This document shows positions 43,170 through 51,759 of a DNA stretch of 64,000 bases, one piece after another. The translations under genes and the position numbers were made by a program. The notes beneath the pieces were generated by a model. That model was not told the DNA's origin. It did no database searches and saw only the letters and a program-made list of their open reading frames with translations. Each line of letters starts with the position of its first letter. The stretch's first letter is position 1. Origin of the DNA: DAIODI01 sp046349255 (GTDB taxonomy: Bacteria > Pseudomonadota > Alphaproteobacteria > Rhizobiales > Aestuariivirgaceae); NCBI GenBank assembly GCA_046349255.1, contig JAXMCR010000002.1, forward strand, positions 992,001 through 1,056,000, written 5' to 3'.

Positions 43170-45761
43170 CTAACTCGTCACGACGTTGGCGATCCGTCCC
43201 GGGACCACGATCAGCTTGCGGACCTGCTTGCCCTCGAGCGCCCGCTTGACCGAGTCGAGTTCCAGTACCGCCGCCTCTACCATGCGCGTGTCGAGGTCGA
43301 CGGGCAACACGATTTCATCACGCCGCTTGCCGTTGATCTGGACCGCGATCGTGACGCTGTCGCGGGCCAGGAACTCCGGCAAGGCCGTCGGCCACGGCGC
43401 GCTTGCGACCAGACCGGACTGGCCGAGGAGCGTCCAGCACTCCTCCGCGAGATGCGGCATCATTGGCGCCACGAGTTGCGTGACGGCGACGGCGGCTTCT
43501 CGCAACGGAGCCTCGAGACCCGCCGTCTGCCCCGCCTGCAAGGGCTCGTTCAGCGTGTTGACGAGTTCGTAGACGCGCGCAATGGCGCGGTTGTACCGCA
43601 GCTGCTCGAGATCCTGCGTCACGGCGTCGATCGTTCGATGCGTGGCGCGACGCAGTGCCAATGCTCCGTCACTCGCCGACCCGGCTCCGTCGACGGGCAG
43701 CGCGGCCACCATGGAGATCGTCCGCCAGAAGCGCTGGACGAACCGCCATGCTCCCTCGACGCCCGCTTCGGTCCACTCGATGTCGCGCTCGGGCGGCGTG
43801 TCGGAGAGGATGAACCAGCGCACCGTGTCGGCGCCGTAGCGGGCGATGATTTGCTCGGGGTCGATGACGTTCTTCTTCGACTTCGACATCTTCTCGGGCG
43901 ACCCGAGGACGACCGGCTCGCCGGTTTTGGCGTGCACGAACTTTCCGTCCACGGAGCGCACGTCCGCCGGAAACACCCACTCGCCCGAAGGTGTCCGGAA
44001 CGTCTCGTGAATGACCATGCCTTGCGTGAACAGGCGACTGAACGGTTCCTTCAGGTCGAGATCGCCGATCTTCGTCATCGCCCGCGCATAGAAGCGCGAA
44101 TAGAGAAGATGCAGGATCGCGTGTTCGACGCCGCCGATGTACTGGTCGACCGGCATCCAGTAGCGGGCATCGGACGGAACGGCCGGAACGTCCGCATGCG
44201 GCGAACAGAAGCGCGCGTAGTACCACGAGGAATCGACGAACGTGTCGAAGGTATCCGTCTCGCGCCGGGCCTTGCCGCCGCACGTGGGGCACGCAACGTG
44301 TTTCCACGTCGGGTGATGCTCCAGCGGATTGCCGGGCTTGTCGAACGTCACGTCGGACGGCAGCACGACCGGCAAATCCTTCTTCGGCACCGGCACGACG
44401 CCGCAGGTTTCGCAGTGGATGACCGGGATCGGGCAGCCCCAGTAGCGCTGCCGCGAAATGCCCCAGTCGCGCAGGCGGAAATTCACGCGGCGCTCGCCGA
44501 CGCCCATGTCCTCCATGCGTCGCGCCACGTCCTCCTTCGCCTCGGCGACGGTCATCCCGTCGAGGAAGGACGAGTTCACGATGACGCTCTCTGAGTCGTC
44601 CTTTTCGAGGTAGGGCTCCTTCGAGACGTCGGGGGCCGTCACCGGCTTGGCGCGCGGCGCAACGACGGGGATGATCGGCAGGCCATACTTGGTCGCGAAA
44701 TCATGGTCGCGTTGATCGTGGCCGGGACAGCCGAAAATCGCGCCTTCGCCGTAGCCGGTCAGGATGAAGTTCGCCGCGTAGACCGGCACCTTGCGCGACG
44801 GGTCGAACGGATGGATGGCATAAAGCCCCAGCGGAATGCCCTTCTTCGGTGCGCGCTCGATCGCCTCTTCGCTGGTGCCGAGCGCACTGCATTCGCGCCG
44901 GAAGGCTTCGACCTCGGGGTTCGTCGCCGCGATGCGCCGCGTGATCGCATGCTCCGGCGCAACTGCGCAGAACGTCGCCCCGAAGATCGTGTCGTGCCGC
45001 GTCGTGTAGACGCTGAGCCGCTCGTCGAGCCGGTTGCCGGCCGCGTCTTCGAGGGCGAACGAGAACCGCAAGCCCTCCGACCGGCCGATCCAGTTGCGCT
45101 GCATCAGGCGCACCTTTTCCGGCCAGCCGCCCAATTCGTCGAGGGCGTCGAGCAGCTCCTGCGAATAGTCGGTGATCTTGAAGAACCACTGGGCGAGCTC
45201 GCGCGTCTCGACCAGCGCGCCGGACCGCCAGCCGCGGCCTTCGATGACCTGCTCGTTGGCGAGCACGGTCTGGTCCACCGGGTCCCAGTTGACGGTTGAC
45301 ACCTTCCGCTCGACCAGGCCGGCCGCCAGCATGTCGATGAACATCGCCTGTTCGTGGCGATAGTACTCGGGATCGCACGTCGCGATCTCGCGCGACCAGT
45401 CGAGCGAGAGGCCCATCGCCTTGAGCTGACGACGCATGGTGGCGATGTTCTCGTAGGTCCAGTCGCGCGGGTGGACGCGGCGCTCGATCGCGGCGTTCTC
45501 GGCCGGCATGCCGAAGGCGTCCCACCCCATCGGGTGCAGCACGTTGAAGCCGCGCGCGCGCTTGAAGCGGGCGAGCACGTCGCCCATGGTGTAGTTGCGC
45601 ACGTGGCCCATGTGGATGCGGCCCGAGGGGTACGGGAACATCTCCAGCACGTAGTACTTCGGACGCGCGGCGTCGGTTGTCGCCTTGAAGCAGGACGCCT
45701 CTTCCCACCGGGCCTGCCAGCGAGGCTCGGAAACGACGGGGTTGTAACGCTCGCTGCTCAT
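43170..45761 (-). CDS. leuS: Leucyl-tRNA synthetase
   Basis: Class I synthetase for tRNA-Leu, 863 residues. It starts MSSERYNPVVSEPRWQARWEE. The HIGH-type motif is YPSGRIHMGHVRNY (about 40-53). The CP1 editing domain (about 225-415) has the threonine-rich SVYTTRHDTIFGATF. A zinc-binding pair CETCGV and CPTCGG follows. KMSKSKKNVIDPEQI is the KMSKS loop (about 620). ATG at 45761 has GGAA 6 bases upstream. Upstream in frame there is a leucine-rich stretch reaching a GTG at 45809. Confidence 0.98.
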   Translation of the reverse strand: MSSERYNPVVSEPRWQARWEEASCFKATTDAARPKYYVLEMFPYPSGRIHMGHVRNYTMGDVLARFKRARGFNVLHPMGWDAFGMPAENAAIERRVHPRDWTYENIATMRRQLKAMGLSLDWSREIATCDPEYYRHEQAMFIDMLAAGLVERKVSTVNWDPVDQTVLANEQVIEGRGWRSGALVETRELAQWFFKITDYSQELLDALDELGGWPEKVRLMQRNWIGRSEGLRFSFALEDAAGNRLDERLSVYTTRHDTIFGATFCAVAPEHAITRRIAATNPEVEAFRRECSALGTSEEAIERAPKKGIPLGLYAIHPFDPSRKVPVYAANFILTGYGEGAIFGCPGHDQRDHDFATKYGLPIIPVVAPRAKPVTAPDVSKEPYLEKDDSESVIVNSSFLDGMTVAEAKEDVARRMEDMGVGERRVNFRLRDWGISRQRYWGCPIPVIHCETCGVVPVPKKDLPVVLPSDVTFDKPGNPLEHHPTWKHVACPTCGGKARRETDTFDTFVDSSWYYARFCSPHADVPAVPSDARYWMPVDQYIGGVEHAILHLLYSRFYARAMTKIGDLDLKEPFSRLFTQGMVIHETFRTPSGEWVFPADVRSVDGKFVHAKTGEPVVLGSPEKMSKSKKNVIDPEQIIARYGADTVRWFILSDTPPERDIEWTEAGVEGAWRFVQRFWRTISMVAALPVDGAGSASDGALALRRATHRTIDAVTQDLEQLRYNRAIARVYELVNTLNEPLQAGQTAGLEAPLREAAVAVTQLVAPMMPHLAEECWTLLGQSGLVASAPWPTALPEFLARDSVTIAVQINGKRRDEIVLPVDLDTRMVEAAVLELDSVKRALEGKQVRKLIVVPGRIANVVTS

Positions 45762-45847
45762 CAAGGATTCCGCGGCATGGACCAAACCGAGCGCGTGAAG
45801 TAACAGCACTTTCCGGGGGCCGCAAGGCTCCGGGACGCCGCGGAAAG
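45762..45847 (-). promoter_or_regulatory. leuS 5' leader: hairpin plus in-frame Leu-rich codons
   Basis: Directly before leuS and in its frame, 16 codons starting with GTG (45809) hold six leucine codons: CTG, TTA and CTT at positions 2-4, CTC at 7, TTG at 9 and 16. No stop separates them from leuS. The GTG overlaps the 3' base of a hairpin (7-bp outer stem 45809-45815 with 45841-45847; 6-bp inner stem 45816-45821 with 45826-45831, one G-U pair). The pattern recalls amino-acid-sensing leaders but would here make an extended protein. Function is unproven; the hairpin also lies in the yggS leader. Confidence 0.35.
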
Positions 45848-45866
45848 GTCGAGGGAGAAGCAGCCG

Positions 45867-46523
45867 ATGGGACTGACGGACGTAATGGCCGGGATCTCAG
45901 ACGCAGCACGGCGCGCGGGGCGCGACCCGGCGTCTGTCAAGCTCGTCGCCGTGAGCAAGACGTTCGATGCGCCGGACGTTCTCCCGGTGCTCGCCGCCGG
46001 GCAGCGGCGCTTCGGCGAGAACCGCGTGCAGGAAGCCCAGCGCAAGTGGCCTCCCCTCAAGGCGCAGCATCCGGACGTGGAACTTCACCTCATCGGTCCA
46101 TTGCAATCCAACAAGGTGGCGGACGCCGTGGCGCTGTTCGACGTGATCGAGACGGTCGACCGCGAGAAGCTGGCAGTCGCGCTCGCGGCGGAGATGAAGA
46201 AGCAGGCACGCCGGCCGAAGCTGTTCGTGCAGGTGAACGTTGGCGAGGAGGCGCAGAAGGCAGGCGTCCTCCCGGTCGAGGCGGACGCCTTCCTTGCCCG
46301 CTGCCGCGACCTGGGCCTGTCGATCGAGGGCCTGATGTGCATTCCGCCCGTCGAGGAGCCGCCGGCGCCCTACTTTGCGCTGCTGCGCCAGATCGCCGGG
46401 CGAAACGGCATCGGCGAGCTCAGCATGGGCATGAGCGCCGACTTCCCGGTGGCCGTCGAAATGGGCGCGACGCTCGTGCGCGTCGGGTCGGCGATCTTTG
46501 GAACCCGCCCCAGGCCCGTCTAG
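45867..46523 (+). CDS. YggS/PLPBP-family pyridoxal phosphate homeostasis protein
   Basis: Single-domain PLP-binding TIM-barrel protein that buffers vitamin B6 and amino acid balance, with no known enzymatic reaction. 218 residues. The PLP lysine is in VKLVAVSKTFD (about 32). FGENRVQEAQRKW, ELHLIGPLQSNKVADAV, VNVGEEAQKAG and the C-terminal ELSMGMSADFPVAVEMGATLVRVGSAIFG are complete. GGGAGAAG precedes the ATG. It overlaps the convergent L,D-transpeptidase gene by 4 bases. Confidence 0.95.
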   Translation: MGLTDVMAGISDAARRAGRDPASVKLVAVSKTFDAPDVLPVLAAGQRRFGENRVQEAQRKWPPLKAQHPDVELHLIGPLQSNKVADAVALFDVIETVDREKLAVALAAEMKKQARRPKLFVQVNVGEEAQKAGVLPVEADAFLARCRDLGLSIEGLMCIPPVEEPPAPYFALLRQIAGRNGIGELSMGMSADFPVAVEMGATLVRVGSAIFGTRPRPV

Positions 46524-47035
46524 AAAATACGCAGGACCGTGTGCCCGTCGGCTTGCTCGAGAAGTCGGCGCAAGTAGGGCTCGCGCACGGCCACGCAGCC
46601 TTCGGTCGGGCCGAACTCGGGAGACGCGAGGTGCAGGAAGATAGCGCTTCCCTGCCCCGAAACGGCCGGAGCGTCGTTGTGGCCGAGGACGACGCAGAGG
46701 TCATAGAGGTGGTCCTCCCGCGCCATCGCCTCGTGGCTGAAGGCGAAGGGACGCTCGACCGGCTGGTTGTAGGCCGGGTGGCCGCGTTCGTCGCACCAGC
46801 CGAGGGAAGGCGTGATCGGATGGACCGGTAAAGCTGTGCGTGGCGCCAGGACGCGATCCGGGCGATAATAGACGCATCGCATCCGCCAGGCGCCGCGCGG
46901 GGTTCCGCCATCGCCCTCACGCTTTTGTGACAGGATGCCCGAGCGGGCCAGCGCGCAAGGCGCAGAGCCGAGTTCCGGACTTCGAATGGTCCCGAAGTGG
47001 CGTGCAGGACCGCGACGCGTGACGACAATCGGCAT
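46520..47035 (-). CDS. L,D-transpeptidase family (YkuD) protein
   Basis: A 171-residue YkuD-domain protein, expected to work on peptidoglycan cross-links or lipoprotein anchoring. The catalytic region is visible: AIFLHLASPEFGPTEGCVAV gives the His and then the Thr-x-Gly-Cys nucleophile, with GHND before it. No signal peptide is visible from the ATG at 47035 (MPIVVTRRGPARHFG); 15 codons upstream another in-frame ATG adds no signal either. How it reaches the periplasm is unclear. It lies between yggS and the cenR-like gene, divergent from the latter. Confidence 0.88.
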   Translation of the reverse strand: MPIVVTRRGPARHFGTIRSPELGSAPCALARSGILSQKREGDGGTPRGAWRMRCVYYRPDRVLAPRTALPVHPITPSLGWCDERGHPAYNQPVERPFAFSHEAMAREDHLYDLCVVLGHNDAPAVSGQGSAIFLHLASPEFGPTEGCVAVREPYLRRLLEQADGHTVLRIF

Positions 47036-47072
47036 GGTGGGGGTTTGACGGCGTGGAAAAGCGCTTATCTGG

Positions 47073-47807
47073 ATGTCCATGTATCAGGGGACCACTTTAC
47101 AGGCGGAGACGACGGTCGTGAATTCCTCGAGGCGGCGAATTGTCATCGTGGACGATGACGTGGCATTGCGGGACTCGCTCAAGGAGCAGCTCGACATCCT
47201 CCAGGAATTCGACCTCGACGAGGCCGGCACCGCCGCGGGCGCGATGGACGCGGTTGCCGCCGGCGTGACCGACCTCGTGATCCTCGACGTGAACCTGCCC
47301 GACGGCGACGGACGCGACGTCTGCCTTGCCTTGCGCGAAGCCGGCTACAAGGGTCCGGTGATCATGCTGACCGCGCGCGACGGCGAGCACGACACGGTGC
47401 GCGGGCTCGATTCGGGGGCGAACGATTACGTCACGAAGCCGTTCCGATTCAACGTTCTGCTGGCACGCATCCGTGCCCAGTTGCGCCAGCACGAGCAGAG
47501 CGAAGAGGCCGTGTTCCGCATCGGGCCCTACACGTTCAAGCCGGCCTCGAAGGTGCTGATCAAGTCCGACAACAAGAAAGTGCGGCTGACCGAGAAGGAA
47601 TCGAACATCCTGAAGTTCCTCTATCGGTCGGGCCAGCAGGTCGTGGGGCGGGAGACGCTCCTCAACGAGGTTTGGGGTTACAACCCGGCGGCAACGACCC
47701 ATACGCTCGAGACGCACATCTACCGGTTGCGGCAGAAAATCGAGCTGAACCCCTCGCAGGCCAAGCTTCTGGTGACGGAACCCGGGGGCTACAAGCTCGT
47801 CCCCTAG
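47073..47807 (+). CDS. cenR: OmpR-family response regulator, CenR-like
   Basis: DNA-binding response regulator of 244 residues. The receiver domain has the acidic pocket VDDD (27-29), the phospho-accepting D72 in LDVNLPDGDG, T100 and K122 (VTKPFRF). The winged helix has RLTEKESNILKFLYR, ETLLNEVWGYNPAATTHTLETHIYRLRQKIE and ends GGYKLVP. Sequence and position after parAB-holA-lptE-leuS agree with CenR, the envelope regulator of Caulobacter. Its kinase CenK is not in the window. The name is inferred from motif likeness and gene order. Confidence 0.8.
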   Translation: MSMYQGTTLQAETTVVNSSRRRIVIVDDDVALRDSLKEQLDILQEFDLDEAGTAAGAMDAVAAGVTDLVILDVNLPDGDGRDVCLALREAGYKGPVIMLTARDGEHDTVRGLDSGANDYVTKPFRFNVLLARIRAQLRQHEQSEEAVFRIGPYTFKPASKVLIKSDNKKVRLTEKESNILKFLYRSGQQVVGRETLLNEVWGYNPAATTHTLETHIYRLRQKIELNPSQAKLLVTEPGGYKLVP

Positions 47808-47903
47808 CGTCCCTCCTGCACGCGGGAGTTGGTGCTGGACTTTTTAACCGCGGCAATGCGTCTATAGGCGCCAGGGGTTAAGGGGTTCAGCGGGGCGCGG
47901 GGA

Positions 47904-48374
47904 ATGAGCGTCAAGTCCGACGTCGAGCTCATGCGACAGATTCCGCTGTTCGCAGACGTCGACCCGTCGCATCTCCAGGTCCTCCTGTTTTCATCGGCCC
48001 GGCGGTCGATCGGCACCGGCGAACGACTCATGGACATGGGCGAGCGCGGCGACTGCGCCTATCTCGTGCTGGGCGGGACTGCGCAAGCCTTCGGCGAGGA
48101 CCGCGAGCACCCGGTGGCGCTCATCGAGCGTGGCGCCTTTCTGGGCGAACTCGCCATGGTCGCCCGCCTCGAATACCCGTTCACCGTCATCGCCGCGTCG
48201 GAGATGAGCGTCAGAGAGATCGGGCATGACGTGTTCGTGCGGCTTTGCCGGGAGTTCCCGGAGTCGGCGCAACGCATCCTCGAATCGGTCGCCGGCAAGC
48301 TGTCGATGACGCTCGAGCACTTCAAGGAAGTGCAAGTGCTGTTCGACCAGGCGAAGTCGTTCCGGCGGCTCTGA
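47904..48374 (+). CDS. Stand-alone cyclic nucleotide-binding (Crp/Fnr-type) domain protein
   Basis: A 156-residue protein made of one cNMP-binding beta-roll and a C-terminal helix. IPLFADVDPSHLQVLLFSSARRSI is the usual start of the fold; ERGAFLGELAMVARLEYPFTVIAASEMSVREI has the GELA phosphate cassette, though the Arg of the cAMP pocket is shifted to ARLEYPF. No helix-turn-helix follows, so it is not a transcription factor of Crp type. It lies 96 bases after cenR on the same strand. Ligand and partner unknown. Confidence 0.85.
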   Translation: MSVKSDVELMRQIPLFADVDPSHLQVLLFSSARRSIGTGERLMDMGERGDCAYLVLGGTAQAFGEDREHPVALIERGAFLGELAMVARLEYPFTVIAASEMSVREIGHDVFVRLCREFPESAQRILESVAGKLSMTLEHFKEVQVLFDQAKSFRRL

Positions 48375-48393
48375 AGCCGCCGAACCAACCCAG

Positions 48394-49029
48394 TCAGTTG
48401 TTGTCCTGACCTGCCGCGGGCTTCGGCAACTCGACCTTGAAGAGGCTCGGATCCGGGGTGACGCTCGGATCGAGGTTGGCGATCGACACGCTGGTCTTGC
48501 GACCCTGGCCGTCGACGACAATCCATTGCTGCAGTTCCGACTTCGCGAGATCGTAGATCAGCACGAGCTGCCCCGGCACGATCTTGTCCTTCGACTGGAT
48601 CGTCACCCACGCCGTACCGTCGCGTTCCTCGACGTTGGTGATATCGGCGTTCGCGAGGTCGACCTTGTCGGCGAGGAGGATGCTGAGCGGCGTCGAAGAC
48701 ACCGGGTACTGGTCGGCCTTGTCCTTGGTCTCGTTCTTCACGACGACCCAGCGGCCGTCCGAAACGACGAGATAGGGATTGGGCTTCGCGTACTCGAACC
48801 GCATCTTGCCGGGCTTGCTGATGAAGAAGACGCCGGTCGATACGGTGCCTGCGGGACCGACCTGCGTGAACTCGCCCTTCAGGTTCTTCATGTCGTTCAG
48901 ATAGCCCTGAACCTTCTGAAGGAGCGCGCCCTGCTCCTGCGTGAGCTCCGTCGCCCAGGACGGCCCGGTGAACGCAACCACCGTCATCATGAAGGCTCCG
49001 GCCCAGCGCGCCATCGAATTCATCGCCAT
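48394..49029 (-). CDS. lolA: Outer-membrane lipoprotein carrier protein LolA
   Basis: Periplasmic chaperone that carries lipoproteins from LolCDE to the outer membrane. 211 residues with a signal peptide (MAMNSMARWAGAFMMTVVAFTGPSWA, cleavage before TELTQ). GEFTQVGPAGTVSTGVFFISKPGKMRFEYAKPNPYLVVSDGRWVVVKN is the family core. A Pro/Ala/Asn tail ends the protein. It follows ftsK by 63 bases on the same strand, an order common in proteobacteria. It converges with the cNMP-domain gene. Confidence 0.95.
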   Translation of the reverse strand: MAMNSMARWAGAFMMTVVAFTGPSWATELTQEQGALLQKVQGYLNDMKNLKGEFTQVGPAGTVSTGVFFISKPGKMRFEYAKPNPYLVVSDGRWVVVKNETKDKADQYPVSSTPLSILLADKVDLANADITNVEERDGTAWVTIQSKDKIVPGQLVLIYDLAKSELQQWIVVDGQGRKTSVSIANLDPSVTPDPSLFKVELPKPAAGQDNN

Positions 49030-49092
49030 TGATCAGTCCTCAGGGTTTCGTCGATTCGGAATGTTGCAGGAGAGCGACCACGAAAGCACGGC

Positions 49093-51624
49093 TTAATCGT
49101 GACCGGCGCCGGTGGGAACCAGAATTTCGCGCCGTCCGGTGGCGTTGGGAGCGGAGATCAGGCCCTCCTTCTCCATCCGCTCGATCAGGCTCGCCGCCTT
49201 GTTGTAGCCGATCTGCAGCCGGCGCTGCACGTAGCTGGTCGAGACCTTCTTGTCGCGCAGGATGACGGCGACCGCCTGGTCGTAGAGATCGTCGCCCGAC
49301 CCGCCACCTTCACTGGCCCCGCCACCCGACGGCCCACCGAACTCCTCGTCATCCTCGGTGACGCTGTCGACATAGTCCGGCGCGCCCTGGTCCTTCAGGT
49401 GGCGGACGATCTTCTCGACCTCGTCGTCGGAGACGAACGGTCCGTGCAGGCGCGATATACGGCCGCCGCCCGCCATCCAAAGCATGTCGCCCTGGCCGAG
49501 CAGCTGCTCGGCGCCCTGCTCGCCAAGGATCGTACGGCTGTCGATCTTGGAGGTGACCTGGAAGCTGATGCGGGTCGGAAAATTCGCCTTGATGGTGCCG
49601 GTGATCACGTCGACCGAGGGACGCTGCGTTGCCATGATCACGTGGATGCCCGCGGCGCGCGCCATCTGGGCGAGGCGCTGCACTGCGCCTTCGATCTCCT
49701 TGCCCGCCACCATCATCAGGTCCGCCATCTCGTCGATGATGACCACGATGTAGGGCATCGGCTTGAGGTCGAGCGCTTCCTTCTCGAAGATCGGCTCACC
49801 GGTCTCAGGATCGAAGCCCGTCTGCACGGTGCGCGTGACGGAGGAACCCTTGGCGATCGCCTGCTCGATGCGCGCGTTGAAGCCGTCGATGTTGCGCACG
49901 CCGAGCTTCGACATCTTGCGATAGCGCTCTTCCATCTCGCGCACCGCCCACTTGAGCGCGACGACCGCCTTCTTCGGATCGGTGACGACGGGTGCGAGCA
50001 AGTGCGGGATGCCTTCGTAGACCGAAAGCTCCAGCATCTTCGGGTCGATCATGATGAGGCGGCAGCGCTCGGGCGGCAGCTTGTAGAGGATTGACAGGAT
50101 CATCGTGTTGATGCCGACCGACTTGCCGGAACCGGTCGTGCCCGCGATCAGGAGGTGCGGCATGCGCGCGAGGTCGGCGAACACCGGCTCGCCGCCGATG
50201 TTCTTGCCGAGCGCGAGGCACAGCGACTGCGAAGATCGTTCGTAGACGGTCGATCCGAGCAGTTCGCGCAGGTACACGGTCTCGCGGTGGGCGTTCGGCA
50301 GTTCGATGCCGATCACGTTGCGCCCCGGGATGACCGCGACGCGGCAGGAGATGGCGCTCATCGAGCGGGCGATGTCGTCGGCCAGCCCGATGACGCGAGA
50401 CGACTTGATGCCGGGCGCGGGCTGAAGCTCGTAGAGCGTGACGACCGGACCCGGCCGGACGTGAATGATCTCGCCGCGCACGCCGAAGTCGTCGAGCACG
50501 CCCTCGAGCATCCGGGCATTGTTGGTCAGTGCCTCTTCGCTCAGGTCCGTCGTGCGGCCCTTGTGCTTCGGTTCGGCGAGCAGCGTCAGCGCCGGCAGCT
50601 CGAACGCCTCGGGCTTCGCCAGGAACGACAGCTGGGAATCCTTCGCGAGTCGCTTGCCCTGCTTGACGGGTTTCGCGGCCGGCGTGATCCGGGGACCCGG
50701 CAGCGCGTCGAGGCCGTCCTCGTCGGTCTCGGCGTATTCGCGATCGGCATCGCTGTCGTCGACGACCGGAGCAAGCGCGCCGGAGTACGTCTCGGGCTGG
50801 GGCATCTCGTCGGGAAGCGCTGCGTAGTCGAGCCGCGGCTCCATGCGTTCCCCGGCCGCCGCGCGCAGCTGATCCTCGTGACGTTCCGCCAGTCGTTCGC
50901 GCAGTGCCGCGATGCCCGCGAGCACCCCGCGCCAGGCGAGGCGCGCCGCTTGCCACAAGAGGCGGCCGACGTAGCGCAGGATCGACGCGACCGTCGGTCG
51001 CCAAGCCTTTCGGGCAGGCGCAGGTTCGTTGGAGCGATGCAGCGCTGGCAGATGGCCCGTGTCGAGCGCGATGCTCAACGCGGCCAGGAAGCCGGCGGCG
51101 AACAGCACGAGCGTGACCGAGCGCGCGATCCACGCGTGCAGCAGGAGGCCGAGAATCGTCTGGACGCCGTCGCCCAGCAGTTCGCCGAGCGCGCCGCCGC
51201 AGGCCGCTCCGAGCGGCCAGCCCGAGGGGGCCGGGGCGAACGAAAGAAGCGCAGCCGCCGCAGCCGATGCACCGAACCACGCGGCAAGCTGGCGGCCGGT
51301 ATGGCCGATCGGGCGGTGCGCGAGGAGCTGGACGGCCCACGCCAGCGGGATCGCCACCACGACGATCGCGGCGAGGCCGAACCATTGCATGAGCTGGTCG
51401 GATACGTAGGCGCCGGGCAGGCCCAGCGCGTTCGACGGCGTCGTATCGACCGCGTGATTGAACGAAGGATCCGCGGCCTGCCACGTCGCCAGCGCGACCG
51501 TGACCAGGCCGATCAGCGCCAGCAGGCCGAGGCCGGCGATTTCCAGAACCCGGTTGCGCAGGAACAACCGGAGGCCAAGAGGGAGGACGGTATCGCTGGT
51601 TTCCAGCCGATCCTGAGCAGCCAT
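49093..51624 (-). CDS. ftsK: DNA translocase FtsK
   Basis: Septal DNA pump that moves the chromosome terminus and activates XerCD at dif. 843 residues. Four membrane segments lie in residues about 30-200, followed by a short linker, the alpha and beta motor domains with Walker A GTTGSGKSVGINTM (about 490) and Walker B VVIIDEMADLMM, and a C-terminal winged-helix gamma domain (about 780-835, YDQAVAVILRDKKVSTSYVQRRLQIGYNKAASLIERM) that reads KOPS. The linker is short compared with E. coli FtsK. A CtrA-type box lies 52 bases before the start. Confidence 0.97.
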   Translation of the reverse strand: MAAQDRLETSDTVLPLGLRLFLRNRVLEIAGLGLLALIGLVTVALATWQAADPSFNHAVDTTPSNALGLPGAYVSDQLMQWFGLAAIVVVAIPLAWAVQLLAHRPIGHTGRQLAAWFGASAAAAALLSFAPAPSGWPLGAACGGALGELLGDGVQTILGLLLHAWIARSVTLVLFAAGFLAALSIALDTGHLPALHRSNEPAPARKAWRPTVASILRYVGRLLWQAARLAWRGVLAGIAALRERLAERHEDQLRAAAGERMEPRLDYAALPDEMPQPETYSGALAPVVDDSDADREYAETDEDGLDALPGPRITPAAKPVKQGKRLAKDSQLSFLAKPEAFELPALTLLAEPKHKGRTTDLSEEALTNNARMLEGVLDDFGVRGEIIHVRPGPVVTLYELQPAPGIKSSRVIGLADDIARSMSAISCRVAVIPGRNVIGIELPNAHRETVYLRELLGSTVYERSSQSLCLALGKNIGGEPVFADLARMPHLLIAGTTGSGKSVGINTMILSILYKLPPERCRLIMIDPKMLELSVYEGIPHLLAPVVTDPKKAVVALKWAVREMEERYRKMSKLGVRNIDGFNARIEQAIAKGSSVTRTVQTGFDPETGEPIFEKEALDLKPMPYIVVIIDEMADLMMVAGKEIEGAVQRLAQMARAAGIHVIMATQRPSVDVITGTIKANFPTRISFQVTSKIDSRTILGEQGAEQLLGQGDMLWMAGGGRISRLHGPFVSDDEVEKIVRHLKDQGAPDYVDSVTEDDEEFGGPSGGGASEGGGSGDDLYDQAVAVILRDKKVSTSYVQRRLQIGYNKAASLIERMEKEGLISAPNATGRREILVPTGAGHD

Positions 51625-51675
51625 GGACGCGCCACGTTGAGAGAGAGACCCGAAAATCCACTCTCCGGCCGCTTG

Positions 51676-51691
51676 GTTAATTCCGGCTTAA
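51676..51691 (-). promoter_or_regulatory. CtrA-type box upstream of ftsK
   Basis: Read toward ftsK, the sequence is TTAA, seven bases, TTAAC, a full match to the CtrA consensus TTAA-N7-TTAAC. It lies 52 bases before the ftsK start, a normal distance for direct promoter control. No other full-length match was noticed in the gaps of this window. It is a sequence match only. Confidence 0.6.
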
Positions 51692-51705
51692 GTGTCCGGA
51701 AAGCA

Positions 51706-51736
51706 GAACGGGCGGAGCTTGCGGCCCCGCCCGTTC
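51706..51736 (-). terminator. Probable terminator of amtB
   Basis: A perfect 10-bp GC-rich stem, GAACGGGCGG (51706-51715) with CCGCCCGTTC (51727-51736), closes an 11-base loop 24 bases after the amtB stop. The following U-tract is weak (TGCTTTC on the minus strand), so it may be a rho-helped or RNA-protecting hairpin rather than a pure intrinsic terminator. Confidence 0.55.
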
Positions 51737-51759
51737 CGTCAGCCCCCTTAAAGGTCAGG

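Noticed and set aside
47840..47885. Two TTAA half-sites before the cNMP-domain gene as a CtrA box
   Set aside because: They are 34 bases apart, not 11.
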